Shown here: positions 1 to 8,307 of the stretch, piece by piece
Layout of the letters: every line of letters starts with the position of its first letter
Position numbering within the stretch: the stretch's first letter is position 1
Translations under genes and position numbers: made by a program
Notes under the pieces: model-generated
Seen by the model: only the letters and a program-made list of their open reading frames with translations
Told to the model about the DNA's origin: nothing
Databases searched by the model: none
Assembly (NCBI GenBank): GCA_020201235.1
Contig: JAIVHD010000315.1
Location: forward strand, 1-21,797
Direction of reading: 5' to 3'
DNA length: 21,797 nucleotides
DNA from: Lysobacteraceae bacterium
Lineage (GTDB): Bacteria > Pseudomonadota > Gammaproteobacteria > Xanthomonadales > Wenzhouxiangellaceae

Positions 1-300
1 GCGTATCGTCGCCAAGCACCCCCCGCCACGGCGCCGGGCGGCACCTCGTGACGGAGGGGGTGAACAAGCCGGGTCTGTCAAAATTGACTCTCGTCAATTA
101 CCTGAACGCGTGCTCGTGTTCAGATGTACGCACGACATCCAACCGGGTCTTTCGGCATTTGTACTAACCGAACAGCTGCGGGTTGCAGCTCGTTACCAAC
201 GCCAGCACCCGGTTTCCCGGATGCACTGGCCTGCGGCACTGGTTGGGCAATCTTATTGCCTAATCGAGCAAGCTACACCACCTTGATGTGGAGCCCATGA
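1..300. other. Intergenic region upstream of rquA
   Basis: No convincing coding region is visible on either strand. The stretch holds the FNR/Anr-type box and -10 described separately, and a small hairpin around 103-122 (CTGAAC ... GTTCAG). The rest, roughly 130-300, would be a leader of about 170 nt for the rquA-frd operon. A purine-rich GTGGAG at 288-293 lies 7 nt before the chosen ATG at 301. A second ATG at 297-299 is out of frame. Any gene to the left ends before the window. Confidence 0.5.
84..125 (+). promoter_or_regulatory. FNR/Anr-type class II promoter of the rquA-frd operon
   Basis: TTGACTCTCGTCAA at 84-97 is a perfect 5-4-5 inverted repeat. It differs from the FNR consensus TTGATnnnnATCAA only in the symmetric T-to-C/A-to-G positions often found in Anr/Dnr sites. 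A -10-like hexamer TCAGAT (4 of 6 to TATAAT) starts exactly 22 bp after the box, the spacing expected when the activator sits at -41.5. The predicted transcription start is near 132. The same geometry recurs at three other promoters in the window, which raises confidence. Regulation by an FNR-family protein is inferred. Confidence 0.65.
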
Positions 301-1086
301 ATGAAAGCAATTCTCCGTCGTAAGCAACAACAGTGCTCACCCGTAGCGCCAGTAATCGCTAGCGGCGCTGCTAGCATCGCGATTCCGGAATACATTTCCG
401 GCCATTATCGCTGGGCCTACCTGTGGCGGCCGGGGGTGTGGTTTTTCGACCATCTGCCCATCATCAATTGCATCGTGTTCGGACAATACCGCAAGATGGT
501 CGAGGCCACGCTGGCGCACTTCGGCCCAAATCCAGAAACCGGCTCGACCCTCTTGATTGCATCGGCCTATGGAGATCTCGTACCAAAACTGGCGCGAAGA
601 TTGAGAGATAACCCTCTAACCGTGCTGGATGTGGCGCCGATCCAGCTTTCCCTGGCCGATACCAAGCTTCGTGAGGCCGGACTGCGTGAAAAGGTCGAGC
701 TTCACCTCATGAATGCCGAAGCCCTGAAATTCGATGACAACCAGTTTGATTCCGGCCTGATGTTTCTGCTGCTCAACGAAATGCCGATGCCGGCGCGCCG
801 CCGCGCCCTGGAGCACGCCATTCGAGTGCTTAAACCGGGTGGCCAGTTAGTCATCACCGAGTACGGCCCGCTGGGCGCGCAGCACCCGCTGCACCGCTTT
901 CTGCCGCTGCGCTGGATGGTCATGCAGATCGAGCCGCACCTTGACACACTGTGGCGCAACAATTTGGAACACTTGGTGGATGAGTGCGCGCAGGCATCCG
1001 GCAAGCGCGCGACGATGACCGACCGTACACTGATTTTCGACGGGTTTTACCGAGTCAAACGATTCAGGATCGAGGAACAAGACTGA
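301..1086 (+). CDS. rquA: RquA, rhodoquinone biosynthesis protein (class I SAM-fold)
   Basis: A 261-residue protein with a class I SAM-methyltransferase fold. It has the features I associate with RquA rather than an ordinary methyltransferase: an aromatic N-terminal block (HYRWAYLWRPGVWFFD, about 35-50), the atypical motif-I region LLIASAYGDLVPKLA (84-98), LDVAPIQL (109-116), FLLLNEMP (155-162) and VLKPGG (176-181). RquA converts ubiquinone to rhodoquinone, replacing a ring methoxy group by an amine taken from SAM. Its stop overlaps the frdC start by one base (TGATG), so it leads an operon with fumarate reductase, the enzyme rhodoquinone normally serves. A UbiE/COQ5-like methyltransferase is the alternative; neighbours and motifs favour RquA. 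No truncation is visible. Confidence 0.8.
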   Translation: MKAILRRKQQQCSPVAPVIASGAASIAIPEYISGHYRWAYLWRPGVWFFDHLPIINCIVFGQYRKMVEATLAHFGPNPETGSTLLIASAYGDLVPKLARRLRDNPLTVLDVAPIQLSLADTKLREAGLREKVELHLMNAEALKFDDNQFDSGLMFLLLNEMPMPARRRALEHAIRVLKPGGQLVITEYGPLGAQHPLHRFLPLRWMVMQIEPHLDTLWRNNLEHLVDECAQASGKRATMTDRTLIFDGFYRVKRFRIEEQD

Positions 1087-1817
1087 TGCTGGCGAGTCGG
1101 TTACCGGCTCGGCTGGACGTCCTGCAGAGCGCCAGCGGCGTCTTCCTGGCTCTGTTCATGTGGCTTCATATGTTCTTCGTCTCCTCAATCCTGCTCGGCA
1201 AGGATGCGTTCTGGCATGTTGCGCGCTTTTTCGAGGGTTACCACATCTTCGGCAAACCCTATCCGATCCTGGTCAGCGGCTTTGCGCTGTTCGTGTTCGT
1301 GATGTTCATCTTTCACGCCGCGCTGGCGATGCGCAAGTTTCCGGCCGATTACCGTGAGTACAGCACCTTTCGCAAGCATGCCGGCGAATTGAAACACGGC
1401 GACACCACGTTGTGGTTCGTCCAGGTCTATACCGGATTTGCAATGTTCTTTCTCGGCTCGGTGCACCTGTACACCATGATGACACGCCCCGAGTCCATAG
1501 GCCCGTACGGATCGGCCGACCGCATCGTCACCGACTGGTACTGGCCGCTGTACCTGCTGCTGCTGTTCGCGGTCGAACTGCACGGATCCATCGGCCTGTA
1601 TCGCGTCGCAGTCAAATGGGGTTGGTTGGAGGGGCGCAATTCGGCCGCCACCCGACGCAACATGAAACGGGCCAAGTGGCTCGTTACGGTGTTTTTCCTG
1701 GCCCTGGGTCTGTTGTCGCTGGCCGCCTACATCAAGATCGGCATCGACCATCGCGACAACTACGGCGAACACTACGTCCCCGCGAGCCTGTCCGTGCCGT
1801 TGGAGCCGCGCCAATGA
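1086..1817 (+). CDS. frdC: Fumarate reductase dihaem cytochrome b subunit
   Basis: A 243-residue membrane protein with five hydrophobic helices, of the Wolinella-type dihaem cytochrome b family that anchors FrdAB and exchanges electrons with the quinone pool. Four histidines, H28, H77, H127 and H166, sit at a constant offset of 16 from the W. succinogenes haem ligands H44, H93, H143 and H182 (family numbering from memory). E50 and E164 match E66 and the E-pathway glutamate E180. The segment [20 protein letters not shown] (161-180) is almost identical to that family. The start at 1086 overlaps the rquA stop, and the 3' end overlaps frdA by ATGA. The protein appears complete. With rquA upstream the likely electron donor is rhodoquinol (inference). 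Confidence 0.93.
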   Translation: MLASRLPARLDVLQSASGVFLALFMWLHMFFVSSILLGKDAFWHVARFFEGYHIFGKPYPILVSGFALFVFVMFIFHAALAMRKFPADYREYSTFRKHAGELKHGDTTLWFVQVYTGFAMFFLGSVHLYTMMTRPESIGPYGSADRIVTDWYWPLYLLLLFAVELHGSIGLYRVAVKWGWLEGRNSAATRRNMKRAKWLVTVFFLALGLLSLAAYIKIGIDHRDNYGEHYVPASLSVPLEPRQ

Positions 1818-3607
1818 AGCTCGTTTATACCGACGTGCTCGTCATTGGTGGTGGACTTGCCGGTCTGCGCGCCGCGATCGGGGTGAAACGGCGCGGTCTG
1901 GATACCGTGGTACTCAGCCTGGTGCCGGCCAAGCGCTCGCACTCGGCCGCCGCGCAGGGCGGCATGCAGGCCAGCCTGGCCAACAGCGCCATGGGGCAGG
2001 GCGACAACGAAGACGTGCATTTCGAGGACACGGTCAAGGGCTCGGACTGGGGCTGTGACCAGCAGGTCGCGAGGATGTTTGTGCACACCGCGCCCAAAGC
2101 GGTGCGCGAACTGGCCGGGTGGGGCGTGCCCTGGAATCGGGTTCAACAAGGCGAGCGCGAGGCTGTGGTCAACGCCGAAAAGATCACCATCACCGAGTTG
2201 GTGCGCGACCTGGTTACCGGCGAGTTGACCTCGTTCGTGGCCAAGGCCACCGTGATCGCCACCGGAGGCTACGGCAGGATCTACAAGGTCTCGACTAACG
2301 GCATTATCTGCGAAGGCACGGGCATGGGCATCGCGCTGGAGACCGGCGTGGCCGAGCTCGGCAACATGGAGGCGGTGCAGTTCCACCCGACCGCGATCGT
2401 GCCGGCCGGTATCCTGACCACCGAGGGTTGCCGCGGCGACGGCGGACTGCTGCGCGATGTCGATGGGCACCGCTTCATGCCCGACTATGAACCCGACAAG
2501 AAAGAGTTGGCCTCGCGCGACGTCGTTTCGCGTCGAATGACGGAGCACATGCGCAAGGGCAAGGGCGTCAAATCCCCTTATGGCGATCACCTGTGGCTGG
2601 ACATTAGCGTGCTAGGCCGCGCACACGTCGAAAAAAACCTGCGCGAAGTCAAGGATATCTGTCACTACTTCCTGGGTATCGATCCGGCCGTCGACTGGAT
2701 TCCGGTACGGCCCACCCAGCACTATTCAATGGGCGGTATCCGCACTCGCCATACCGGTGAGAGCACCACGCTCAAGGGTTTGTATGCCTGTGGCGAGGCC
2801 GCATGCTGGGACTTGCACGGTTTCAATCGGCTGGGCGGCAACTCGGTGGCCGAAACCGTGGTCGCCGGCATGATCGTCTCGGAATTCATCGCCGACTTCT
2901 GCCAATCCGACGATAGCGAAATGAGCATCCCCACGGCGCTGGTTCGCGAATTCCATGCCCGCGAGCAGGGCAAGCTTGATGAGTTGCTGGCCTCGAACGG
3001 CAGCGAGTCGGTCAGCGATATTCGCCGCCGAATGGAAGAGATCATGATCGACAAGGTCGGCATCTTCCGCACCGGCACCGCACTCGACGAAGCGGTCGAC
3101 GAACTGCAGGATCTCCTGGTGCGTTCGCGCAGTCCCGGATTGGAAAGCAGGGTGCACGGCGCCAACCCGGAACTGGTCGCAGCCTACCGGTTGCAGAAGA
3201 TGCTCAAGATCGCCCTGTGCGTGGCGCTGGGCGCGCGTGAGCGTACCGAAAGTCGCGGCGCCCACTCGCGCGAAGACCACCCGCAGCGCGACGATGCCAA
3301 CTGGCTCAAGCGCACCATCACCACCTGGAACAACGAAAACGACAGCTTGCCGACCATCGACTACGAGGCGATCGACGTCGCCGGCATGGAACTGCCGCCC
3401 GGCTTTCGCGGATACGGCCAGGCCGACCATCGCGATCACCCCGATACCGAAGGGCGTGCCAGCGAAGTCACCGCAATCCGGGAGCAGCTCGAGGATGCCG
3501 ATCGCTTCGAGCTCCAAAACCGGCTGATGCCGTTTCGCCACCTTCTGCCCGAGCGCTATCGCGAACGAAACGAACGCCTCGAAGAACCCGCCGAAAAGGC
3601 ACGATAA
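1814..3607 (+). CDS. frdA: Fumarate reductase flavoprotein subunit, with internal deletion
   Basis: A 597-residue flavoprotein that reduces fumarate (or oxidises succinate). It shows the dinucleotide motif GGGLAG (12-17), the covalent-FAD histidine H43 in [10 protein letters not shown], and the active-site residues H191 (QFHPT), R235 (SRDVV), H303 (QHYSMGG) and R339 (FNRLGGN). H43 matches Wolinella numbering exactly, but H191, R235 and H303 are all 66 lower than H257, R301 and H369. The gap lies where AEKITITE runs straight into [10 protein letters not shown] (about 2196-2202). The missing segment normally carries the ATGH FAD-contact region. The loss is in frame, so the ORF stays open, but function is doubtful. 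The start overlaps frdC; translational coupling is likely. Confidence 0.9.
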   Translation: MKLVYTDVLVIGGGLAGLRAAIGVKRRGLDTVVLSLVPAKRSHSAAAQGGMQASLANSAMGQGDNEDVHFEDTVKGSDWGCDQQVARMFVHTAPKAVRELAGWGVPWNRVQQGEREAVVNAEKITITELVRDLVTGELTSFVAKATVIATGGYGRIYKVSTNGIICEGTGMGIALETGVAELGNMEAVQFHPTAIVPAGILTTEGCRGDGGLLRDVDGHRFMPDYEPDKKELASRDVVSRRMTEHMRKGKGVKSPYGDHLWLDISVLGRAHVEKNLREVKDICHYFLGIDPAVDWIPVRPTQHYSMGGIRTRHTGESTTLKGLYACGEAACWDLHGFNRLGGNSVAETVVAGMIVSEFIADFCQSDDSEMSIPTALVREFHAREQGKLDELLASNGSESVSDIRRRMEEIMIDKVGIFRTGTALDEAVDELQDLLVRSRSPGLESRVHGANPELVAAYRLQKMLKIALCVALGARERTESRGAHSREDHPQRDDANWLKRTITTWNNENDSLPTIDYEAIDVAGMELPPGFRGYGQADHRDHPDTEGRASEVTAIREQLEDADRFELQNRLMPFRHLLPERYRERNERLEEPAEKAR

Positions 3608-3628
3608 ATGAATTCACGCACCGTAACC

Positions 3629-3652
3629 GTAGGAGCCTGCCTTGCAGGCGAA
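3629..3652 (+). repeat. Solo REP-type element between frdA and frdB
   Basis: The 24-bp unit beginning GTAGGAGCCTGCCTTGCAGG and ending CGAA lies in the 62-nt gap between frdA and frdB. It matches one arm of the inverted pair at 15820-15889 exactly and the other arm at 23 of 24 positions. The unit has internal dyad symmetry (GCCTGC / GCAGGC). Gammaproteobacterial REP sequences have this look. Confidence 0.75.
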
Positions 3653-3669
3653 CAGCTACCGAATCCAGT

Positions 3670-4461
3670 ATGGCTGATGCAAATATGAGCAAATCATCCG
3701 ACCAGACAACCGGTAGAGAGACGCAGACCGGAGTTTCTGACCAGAGCGCACGCCGCCTAACCATAAAAATCCTTCGCCACAACCCGCAGGATTCGGCTTC
3801 GGAACCGCGCTTCGAGGCCTTCGAGCTCGACGAAGCACCGGGCATGACACTGTTCATCGCGCTCAACCAGATCCGCGACGAGCAGGCGCCCTCACTGCAG
3901 TTCGATTTCGTCTGCCGGGCCGGTATCTGCGGCAGCTGTGGCATGCTGATCAACGGCCGTCCGGGCTTGGCCTGTCGCACGCTGACCAGCAAGATGGCGC
4001 CTGCAATCACGCTGGCACCATTACCGGTGTTCAAGCTGATCGGCGATCTTTCGGTCGACACCGGCGCCTGGGCGCGTCAAATGGGCGAGCGCCTCAAAAC
4101 CTGGGTGCACCAGGAGAGCGAACCCGATATCGACAGGCTGGAAGAACGCATGGAGCCCGACCGGGCCGAGGCAATCTACGAGCTCGACCGCTGCATCGAA
4201 TGCGGCTGTTGCATCGCCGCCTGCGGTACGGCGCGCATGCGCAGGGATTTCGTTGGTGCCGCCGGCATCAACAAGATGGCGCGCTTTCGGCTGGACCCGC
4301 GCGATGAACGCAGCGATGAAGACTTCTATGAACTGGTCGGCAGCGACGACGGCGTGTTCGGCTGCATGACGTTGCTCGGCTGCAACGATGTCTGCCCCAA
4401 GGAACTGCCGCTGCAAACCCAGCTGGCTTTCATGCGGCGCAAGATGGCGCGGGTCAAATGA
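3670..4461 (+). CDS. frdB: Fumarate reductase iron-sulfur subunit
   Basis: A 263-residue electron-transfer subunit with three clusters. The N-terminal plant-type ferredoxin [2Fe-2S] site is C82, C87, C90 and C102 (FVCRAGICGSCG ... LACRT). The C-terminal domain has C175, C178, C181 and C242 for [4Fe-4S] and C185, C232 and C238 for [3Fe-4S] (CIECGCCIAAC; GCMTLLGCNDVCPK). Similarity to the W. succinogenes subunit runs the full length, apart from about 25 extra polar residues at the N-terminus; M6 (codon at 3685) is a possible alternative start. Unlike rquA-frdC-frdA, it is separated from its upstream neighbour by 62 nt containing a REP-type repeat. No damage is seen. Confidence 0.93.
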   Translation: MADANMSKSSDQTTGRETQTGVSDQSARRLTIKILRHNPQDSASEPRFEAFELDEAPGMTLFIALNQIRDEQAPSLQFDFVCRAGICGSCGMLINGRPGLACRTLTSKMAPAITLAPLPVFKLIGDLSVDTGAWARQMGERLKTWVHQESEPDIDRLEERMEPDRAEAIYELDRCIECGCCIAACGTARMRRDFVGAAGINKMARFRLDPRDERSDEDFYELVGSDDGVFGCMTLLGCNDVCPKELPLQTQLAFMRRKMARVK

Positions 4462-4477
4462 TCCCGGCTTACCCCGC

Positions 4478-5236
4478 ATGAAAACCATTCGAACGCTGGT
4501 ATGTGCCGCGCTGGTTCTGGCGGGCGAAACCGGCGCGGTCTTGGCAGACGAGATCCGGGTCGCGGTGGCCAGCAATTTCTCGGACGCGATCAAGGCGGCC
4601 GTCGATGTTTTCGAGAAAGAAAGCGGCCATCGCGTTATCCTGATTTTCGGCTCGACCGGAAAGCACTACGCTCAGATCCGGAACGGTGCCCCGTTCGAGG
4701 CCTTCTTCGCCGCCGACGCCAGGCGTCCCGAGCTGCTCGAAGCGCAAGGAGTGGCCGAGCCCGGCAGCCGCTTTACCTATGCGGTCGGAAAAGTCGTGTT
4801 GTGGAGCCCGGACCCGGACCTCATCGATGCCGGTGCCGACGTTCTTGTCGAGGGCGGCTTTCGCCATCTGGCCATGGCCAATCCGAAACTAGCACCCTAC
4901 GGCAAGGCGACCGAAGAGGTCATGCGCAAGAAAGGCGTCTGGGACAACCTGCGGACCCGGACCGTGCGGGGAGAAAATATCGCTCAGACGTTCCAGTTCG
5001 TCAAAAGCGGCAATGCCGAACTGGGCTTCGTTGCCCTCTCGCAGATCACCAAACCGGGCAAGGCAATCGCCGGTTCGCTTTGGCGGCCGCCGCAGGCGCT
5101 GTACACGCCGATCGAGCAGCAGGCCGTGCTGCTCGAAGATAATCCAGCAGCGCGGCAGTTTCTGGCCTTCATGCAGGAAGACGCGGCAGTAAAAATCATC
5201 CAGAGCCACGGCTATGACGTTCCCGATCAGCCCTGA
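4478..5236 (+). CDS. modA: Molybdate ABC transporter periplasmic binding protein
   Basis: A 252-residue secreted binding protein. A signal peptide covers about residues 1-23 (charged start MKTIRT, hydrophobic core, cleavage near LADE). The mature protein opens with IRVAVASNFSDAI, then IFGSTGKHYAQI and GENIAQTFQFV, the segments that supply the serine, backbone and other oxyanion contacts in ModA. The length is normal. It begins 16 nt after the frdB stop and overlaps modB by 23 nt. It captures molybdate (and probably tungstate) for ModBC. No ModE-like operator was recognised upstream, so it may be transcribed from the rquA-frd promoter (inference). Confidence 0.93.
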   Translation: MKTIRTLVCAALVLAGETGAVLADEIRVAVASNFSDAIKAAVDVFEKESGHRVILIFGSTGKHYAQIRNGAPFEAFFAADARRPELLEAQGVAEPGSRFTYAVGKVVLWSPDPDLIDAGADVLVEGGFRHLAMANPKLAPYGKATEEVMRKKGVWDNLRTRTVRGENIAQTFQFVKSGNAELGFVALSQITKPGKAIAGSLWRPPQALYTPIEQQAVLLEDNPAARQFLAFMQEDAAVKIIQSHGYDVPDQP

Positions 5237-5796
5237 TGACATCACCGCGCTGGTCATCACGCTCAAGCTGGCGGGACTGACGACCCTCATTCTGCTTTTG
5301 ATCGGCACCCCCGTGGCCTGGTGGCTGGCGCGCAGCCGCTGGCGGTTCAAGTTCCTGGTCGAGGCGCTGGTGGCCCTGCCGCTGGTTTTGCCGCCTACGG
5401 TGCTGGGTTTCTATCTGCTCGTCTCGCTGGGCCCGCACGGCCCCATCGGCGGCTTGATGGAGGCGCTCGGCGGACGACCGCTGGCCTTTACCTTCACCGG
5501 CCTGGTGATCGGTCGACCGCTTTTTCAGCGTCGCCGTGCCATTGGCAAGGCCGGGCTTTCTGACCGCGGCCGTGCTCGGTTTCGCCCACACACTGGGTGA
5601 ATTCGGTGTGGTGCTGATGATCGGCGGCAACATCCCCGGCCAGACCCAGGTGGTTTCAATCGCCATCTACGACCATGTCGAGGCGCTGGAATATAGCCAG
5701 GCGCACTGGCTGTCCGGTGGTCTTTTGCTGCTGTCGTTTGTTCTGTTGATGAGCGTCTATGCGCTCAATCGTCGCTTCGTGGCGGGGCCGCAGTGA
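5214..5796 (+). pseudogene. modB: Molybdate ABC transporter permease, frame-disrupted by an internal deletion
   Basis: Two frames together encode a ModB-type inner-membrane permease. The first (from 5214) runs through PLVLPPTVLGFYLL and FTFTGLVIG. The second (in frame with 5536-5796) resumes at about 5512 with VDRFFSVAVPLARPGFLTAA, HTLGEFGVVLMIGGNIPG and VVSIAIYDHVEALEYS. Against E. coli ModB, about 36 residues between GLVIG and the RFF block are missing, including a membrane span and the start of the EAA loop that docks onto ModC. The rest of the protein is well conserved. The join near 5510 changes frame, so no intact permease can be made as written. The gene overlaps modA and shares GTGA with modC. 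Either a recent deletion or an assembly fault. Confidence 0.85.
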
Positions 5797-6815
5797 CCAT
5801 AGAGGCACGCTTCAGGATCGATCAAGGAGATTTCTCACTGGACGTGGATCTGGAAATCCCCGGCCGCGGCGTTACCGCGATATTCGGCCCCTCCGGCTGC
5901 GGCAAGACCACGCTGCTGCGTGCCATTGCCGGACTGGAGCACCCACGCGATGGCTATCTCAAGGTCGGTGATGCGCTCTGGCAAGGCCCCGGCCGGTTCC
6001 TGCCGCCGCATCGCCGCGCGCTGGGTTATGTCTTTCAGGAACCGAGCCTGTTTGCCCATCTCGATGTACGCCGCAACCTGATATACGGGCTCAGGCGGCT
6101 CGGCAAACACAATCCGCGCATATCGCTGGAGCGCGCGGTGGAACTGCTGGGCATCGGGCCCTTGCTGGATCGCAGGCCCCATCATCTGTCCGGAGGCGAG
6201 GCTCAGCGCGTCGCCATCGCCCGCGCCCTGGCGGCCAACCCCGCCATCCTGCTGCTGGACGAACCGCTGGCCGCGCTGGACGCGCAGCGCAAGCGCGAAA
6301 TCCTGCCCTACCTCGAATCCCTGCATCGCGAACTGGACATCCCGGTGCTTTACGTCAGCCACTCGCGCGATGAAGTCGCCAGACTGGCTGACCATATGGT
6401 GCTGTTGCGCGATGGACGCGTGCAGGCCGCCGGCCCGGTGACCAGCCTCTTCTCGCAGCTCGATTTGCCGCTGGCCCACGAACCCGGCGCCCAGACGGTG
6501 ATTGAAGCCACGGTTGCCGAGCGCGACGAACACTATGGCCAGAGCCTTCGTCCGGGAGATCGGGTGCGCCTGCAGATCGTCGCCCGCGACGTCAGCCTTG
6601 CCCTGGAACAACCCGCCAAGAGCAGCATACTCAATATCCTGCCCGCAACCGTCGACGGACTTGCCGACGAGGATGCAGTGCAGGTGACGGTCCGATTGAA
6701 GGTCGGTTCCACACCGCTGCTTTCCCGCATCACGCGCAAGTCCGCCGACGAACTCGGCCTCAAGCCCGGCCTAAAGGTTTTTGCCCAGGTCAAGAGCGTC
6801 GCGCTGTTGGTTTGA
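5793..6815 (+). CDS. modC: Molybdate ABC transporter ATP-binding protein
   Basis: A 340-residue ATPase that powers molybdate import. Walker A is FGPSGCGKTT (31-40), the Q-loop lies in GYVFQEPSLF, the ABC signature is LSGGEAQRVAIARALA, Walker B is ILLLDEPLAALD and the H-loop is in YVSHSRDE. The C-terminal part (from about residue 270) has the SILNILPATV start of a molybdate-binding MOP/TOBE domain, which separates ModC from generic importers. The GTG start overlaps the modB stop (GTGA). The length is normal and no defect is seen. Confidence 0.93.
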   Translation: MTIEARFRIDQGDFSLDVDLEIPGRGVTAIFGPSGCGKTTLLRAIAGLEHPRDGYLKVGDALWQGPGRFLPPHRRALGYVFQEPSLFAHLDVRRNLIYGLRRLGKHNPRISLERAVELLGIGPLLDRRPHHLSGGEAQRVAIARALAANPAILLLDEPLAALDAQRKREILPYLESLHRELDIPVLYVSHSRDEVARLADHMVLLRDGRVQAAGPVTSLFSQLDLPLAHEPGAQTVIEATVAERDEHYGQSLRPGDRVRLQIVARDVSLALEQPAKSSILNILPATVDGLADEDAVQVTVRLKVGSTPLLSRITRKSADELGLKPGLKVFAQVKSVALLV

Positions 6816-6936
6816 GCAACTCCTGAATACGCTCGCGTGATGATCGCGCAAGCTTAGCCCGACTTAGAATTGACGCAGCGCAAGTGATTGTTTTCCGACC
6901 ACGCCAGAATTGGCGCAATCGATTCTGGAAAAGAAA

Positions 6937-8019
6937 ATGTCGCAACTCCAGCACCCCCCTGAGCGCTTCTTTCTTCTTATCGCCTGTTTTCTCGGTTTCT
7001 CCGGGGTCGCGTTTGCTCAGGAGTTTTCGCTGTATGGCGTGGCGCATCTTTCGCTGGACAGCATTGAAAGCGGCCGCGACGAGGAATTCGACGCAGCCAG
7101 CAATTCCTCGCGCGTCGGCATCCGTGGCAAATTCGACCTTGCGCCGGACATCGCAATGGTCTTTCAATACGAGCAGGGCCTTGACCTGACCTTTCGAGGC
7201 GAGAACGACGGCAATGGGCCAGTCTCGCGCGACGGGCCGGTGACCACGGTTCGCGATTCGTGGCTGGGGCTGGACACAAGGTTCGGCGCGCTGAAGGGTG
7301 GCAAGTTCGGCGGCTTGAACCAGTGGGTGTACAACTTCAACCTGTTCGCCGATCAGATCGGCGATCTGGGCAACCTCTGGGGTGGGACCGGATTGCCCGG
7401 CCGGGTTTCGGAAGGGCTGCAGTTCAGTCTGCCGGAGTTCCGTGGCTTCAACGCCCGCGCCACCTGGGTGCCGGACGAGGGCCGCGGTGACCAGAACATC
7501 CTTGTCTATAGCGCGAACTTTCAATACCGGGGGCTAAACCTGGGCACCGGCTTTCTCGATCTCGGCCGGGATATCGCGCTCGACGAGCGCGATCACCTGG
7601 CCTGGGCGCTGACGGCATCCCATGGCATTGATAGGTTCAACCTTGGCCTGGGATGGCAGCGCGAAATCGGCATCGACGGGCAGCGGGCCCGGCAGCGAAA
7701 CAGCTTCACGTTTGGCGCATCGGCGGAGGTGCTGCCGCAGACCCGGATCAAGTCGCAGGTGACGGTCAGCGACGCGAACCGGTCCGATGCCGACGCCTGG
7801 CAGTGGGCGATTTCGACCGAGCGTTCCCTCGGCGAGCGAGTTCTGATCTATCTGGCATTTTCCAGGACATTCAACGAGTCAGCAGCCGCGTTCTCGACTA
7901 ACAACTACGGCAAGGGCCGCGCGCTCTTTCCGGCAGCCGGCAAGGATCCGTGGGCCGTCTCGCTGGGGCTGAACATATCGTTCGAGCGCAACCTCGCCCG
8001 CTTGATTGGCGTTCGCTGA
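6937..8019 (+). CDS. Outer-membrane porin, Gram-negative general porin family
   Basis: A 360-residue beta-barrel protein. ATG 6937 is preferred over the upstream TTG 6910 because GGAAAAG lies just before it and the first 27 residues then form a clean signal peptide (FFLLIACFLGFSGVAFA, then QEFSLYG). The barrel has the typical opening LYGVAHLSLDS, the SRVGIRGKFDL strand, the loop-3-like region KGGKFGGLNQWVYNFN and the late AAFSTNNYG ... FPAAGKDPWAVSLGLNISF pattern of small-solute porins. It lies 121 nt after modC. It ends IGVR rather than with the usual terminal aromatic, so assembly by BAM could be affected. The substrate is unknown; oxyanion entry is a guess from context. Confidence 0.8.
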   Translation: MSQLQHPPERFFLLIACFLGFSGVAFAQEFSLYGVAHLSLDSIESGRDEEFDAASNSSRVGIRGKFDLAPDIAMVFQYEQGLDLTFRGENDGNGPVSRDGPVTTVRDSWLGLDTRFGALKGGKFGGLNQWVYNFNLFADQIGDLGNLWGGTGLPGRVSEGLQFSLPEFRGFNARATWVPDEGRGDQNILVYSANFQYRGLNLGTGFLDLGRDIALDERDHLAWALTASHGIDRFNLGLGWQREIGIDGQRARQRNSFTFGASAEVLPQTRIKSQVTVSDANRSDADAWQWAISTERSLGERVLIYLAFSRTFNESAAAFSTNNYGKGRALFPAAGKDPWAVSLGLNISFERNLARLIGVR

Positions 8020-8032
8020 CATCAGCGAGTTC

Positions 8033-8159
8033 GTCGGGGAGGCCACCCCGACCTACGAAATTGGGCTCCGTCGGCCAACCCGGGTAAGGAGTAGGTCGGC
8101 GTGGCATACCCGACGCAATGTTGAATCGGAGGCCGTCGGGGGTGTAACCCCGACCTACG
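8033..8159. repeat. Cluster of three short palindromic repeats (GTCGGGG-CCCCGACCTACG type)
   Basis: Three related units of about 25 bp lie between the porin and arrA. Those at 8033-8057 and 8135-8159 read GTCGGGG-loop-CCCCGACCTACG, and the one at 8091-8114 is inverted (GTAGGTCGGCG ... ACCCGAC). Each can form a hairpin. They end about 75 bp before the FNR box of arrA and may also help terminate porin transcription, although no T-tract follows. Confidence 0.7.
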
Positions 8160-8236
8160 CGATACCGGGATCATTTTGGCAAATTCCCGATGATTCCTTT
8201 TGATGGCTGAAATTCGAGCTGACCAGCAACACCCAG

Positions 8237-8278
8237 TTGATTCATATCAATTGGACGCGGCATTGAATGAAATAGCAT
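8237..8278 (+). promoter_or_regulatory. FNR-type class II promoter of the arr/arx operon
   Basis: TTGATTCATATCAA at 8237-8250 is a perfect match to the FNR consensus TTGATnnnnATCAA. TAGCAT (4 of 6 to TATAAT) at 8273-8278 follows after exactly 22 bp, giving an activator centre near -41.5 and a predicted start near 8285. The leader is then about 23 nt, with a weak CAGG before the ATG at 8308. Anaerobic activation by an FNR/Anr protein is the direct prediction. Confidence 0.8.
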
Positions 8279-8307
8279 CAAACTCAGCAACCACAGGTCG
8301 CAAACCA

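Noticed and set aside
1412..1813. Extended N-terminus of frdA beginning at 1412
   Set aside because: This part is frdC read in another frame. ATG 1814 starts the flavoprotein fold, places the FAD histidine at residue 43, and overlaps the frdC stop in the usual way.
4462..4477. ModE-type molybdate operator in front of modA
   Set aside because: Only 16 nt separate frdB and modA, and no ModE-like inverted repeat is visible there.
6870..6883. FNR-like box TTGACGCAGCGCAA upstream of the first porin
   Set aside because: Only one half matches, and the hexamer 22 bp downstream (AGAATT) is a poor -10, unlike the four accepted promoters.
8200..8307. Earlier in-frame start for arrA at 8200
   Set aside because: It would place the FNR box and -10 inside the coding region and put the Tat motif about 46 residues from the start. 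ATG 8308 gives a normal signal peptide.
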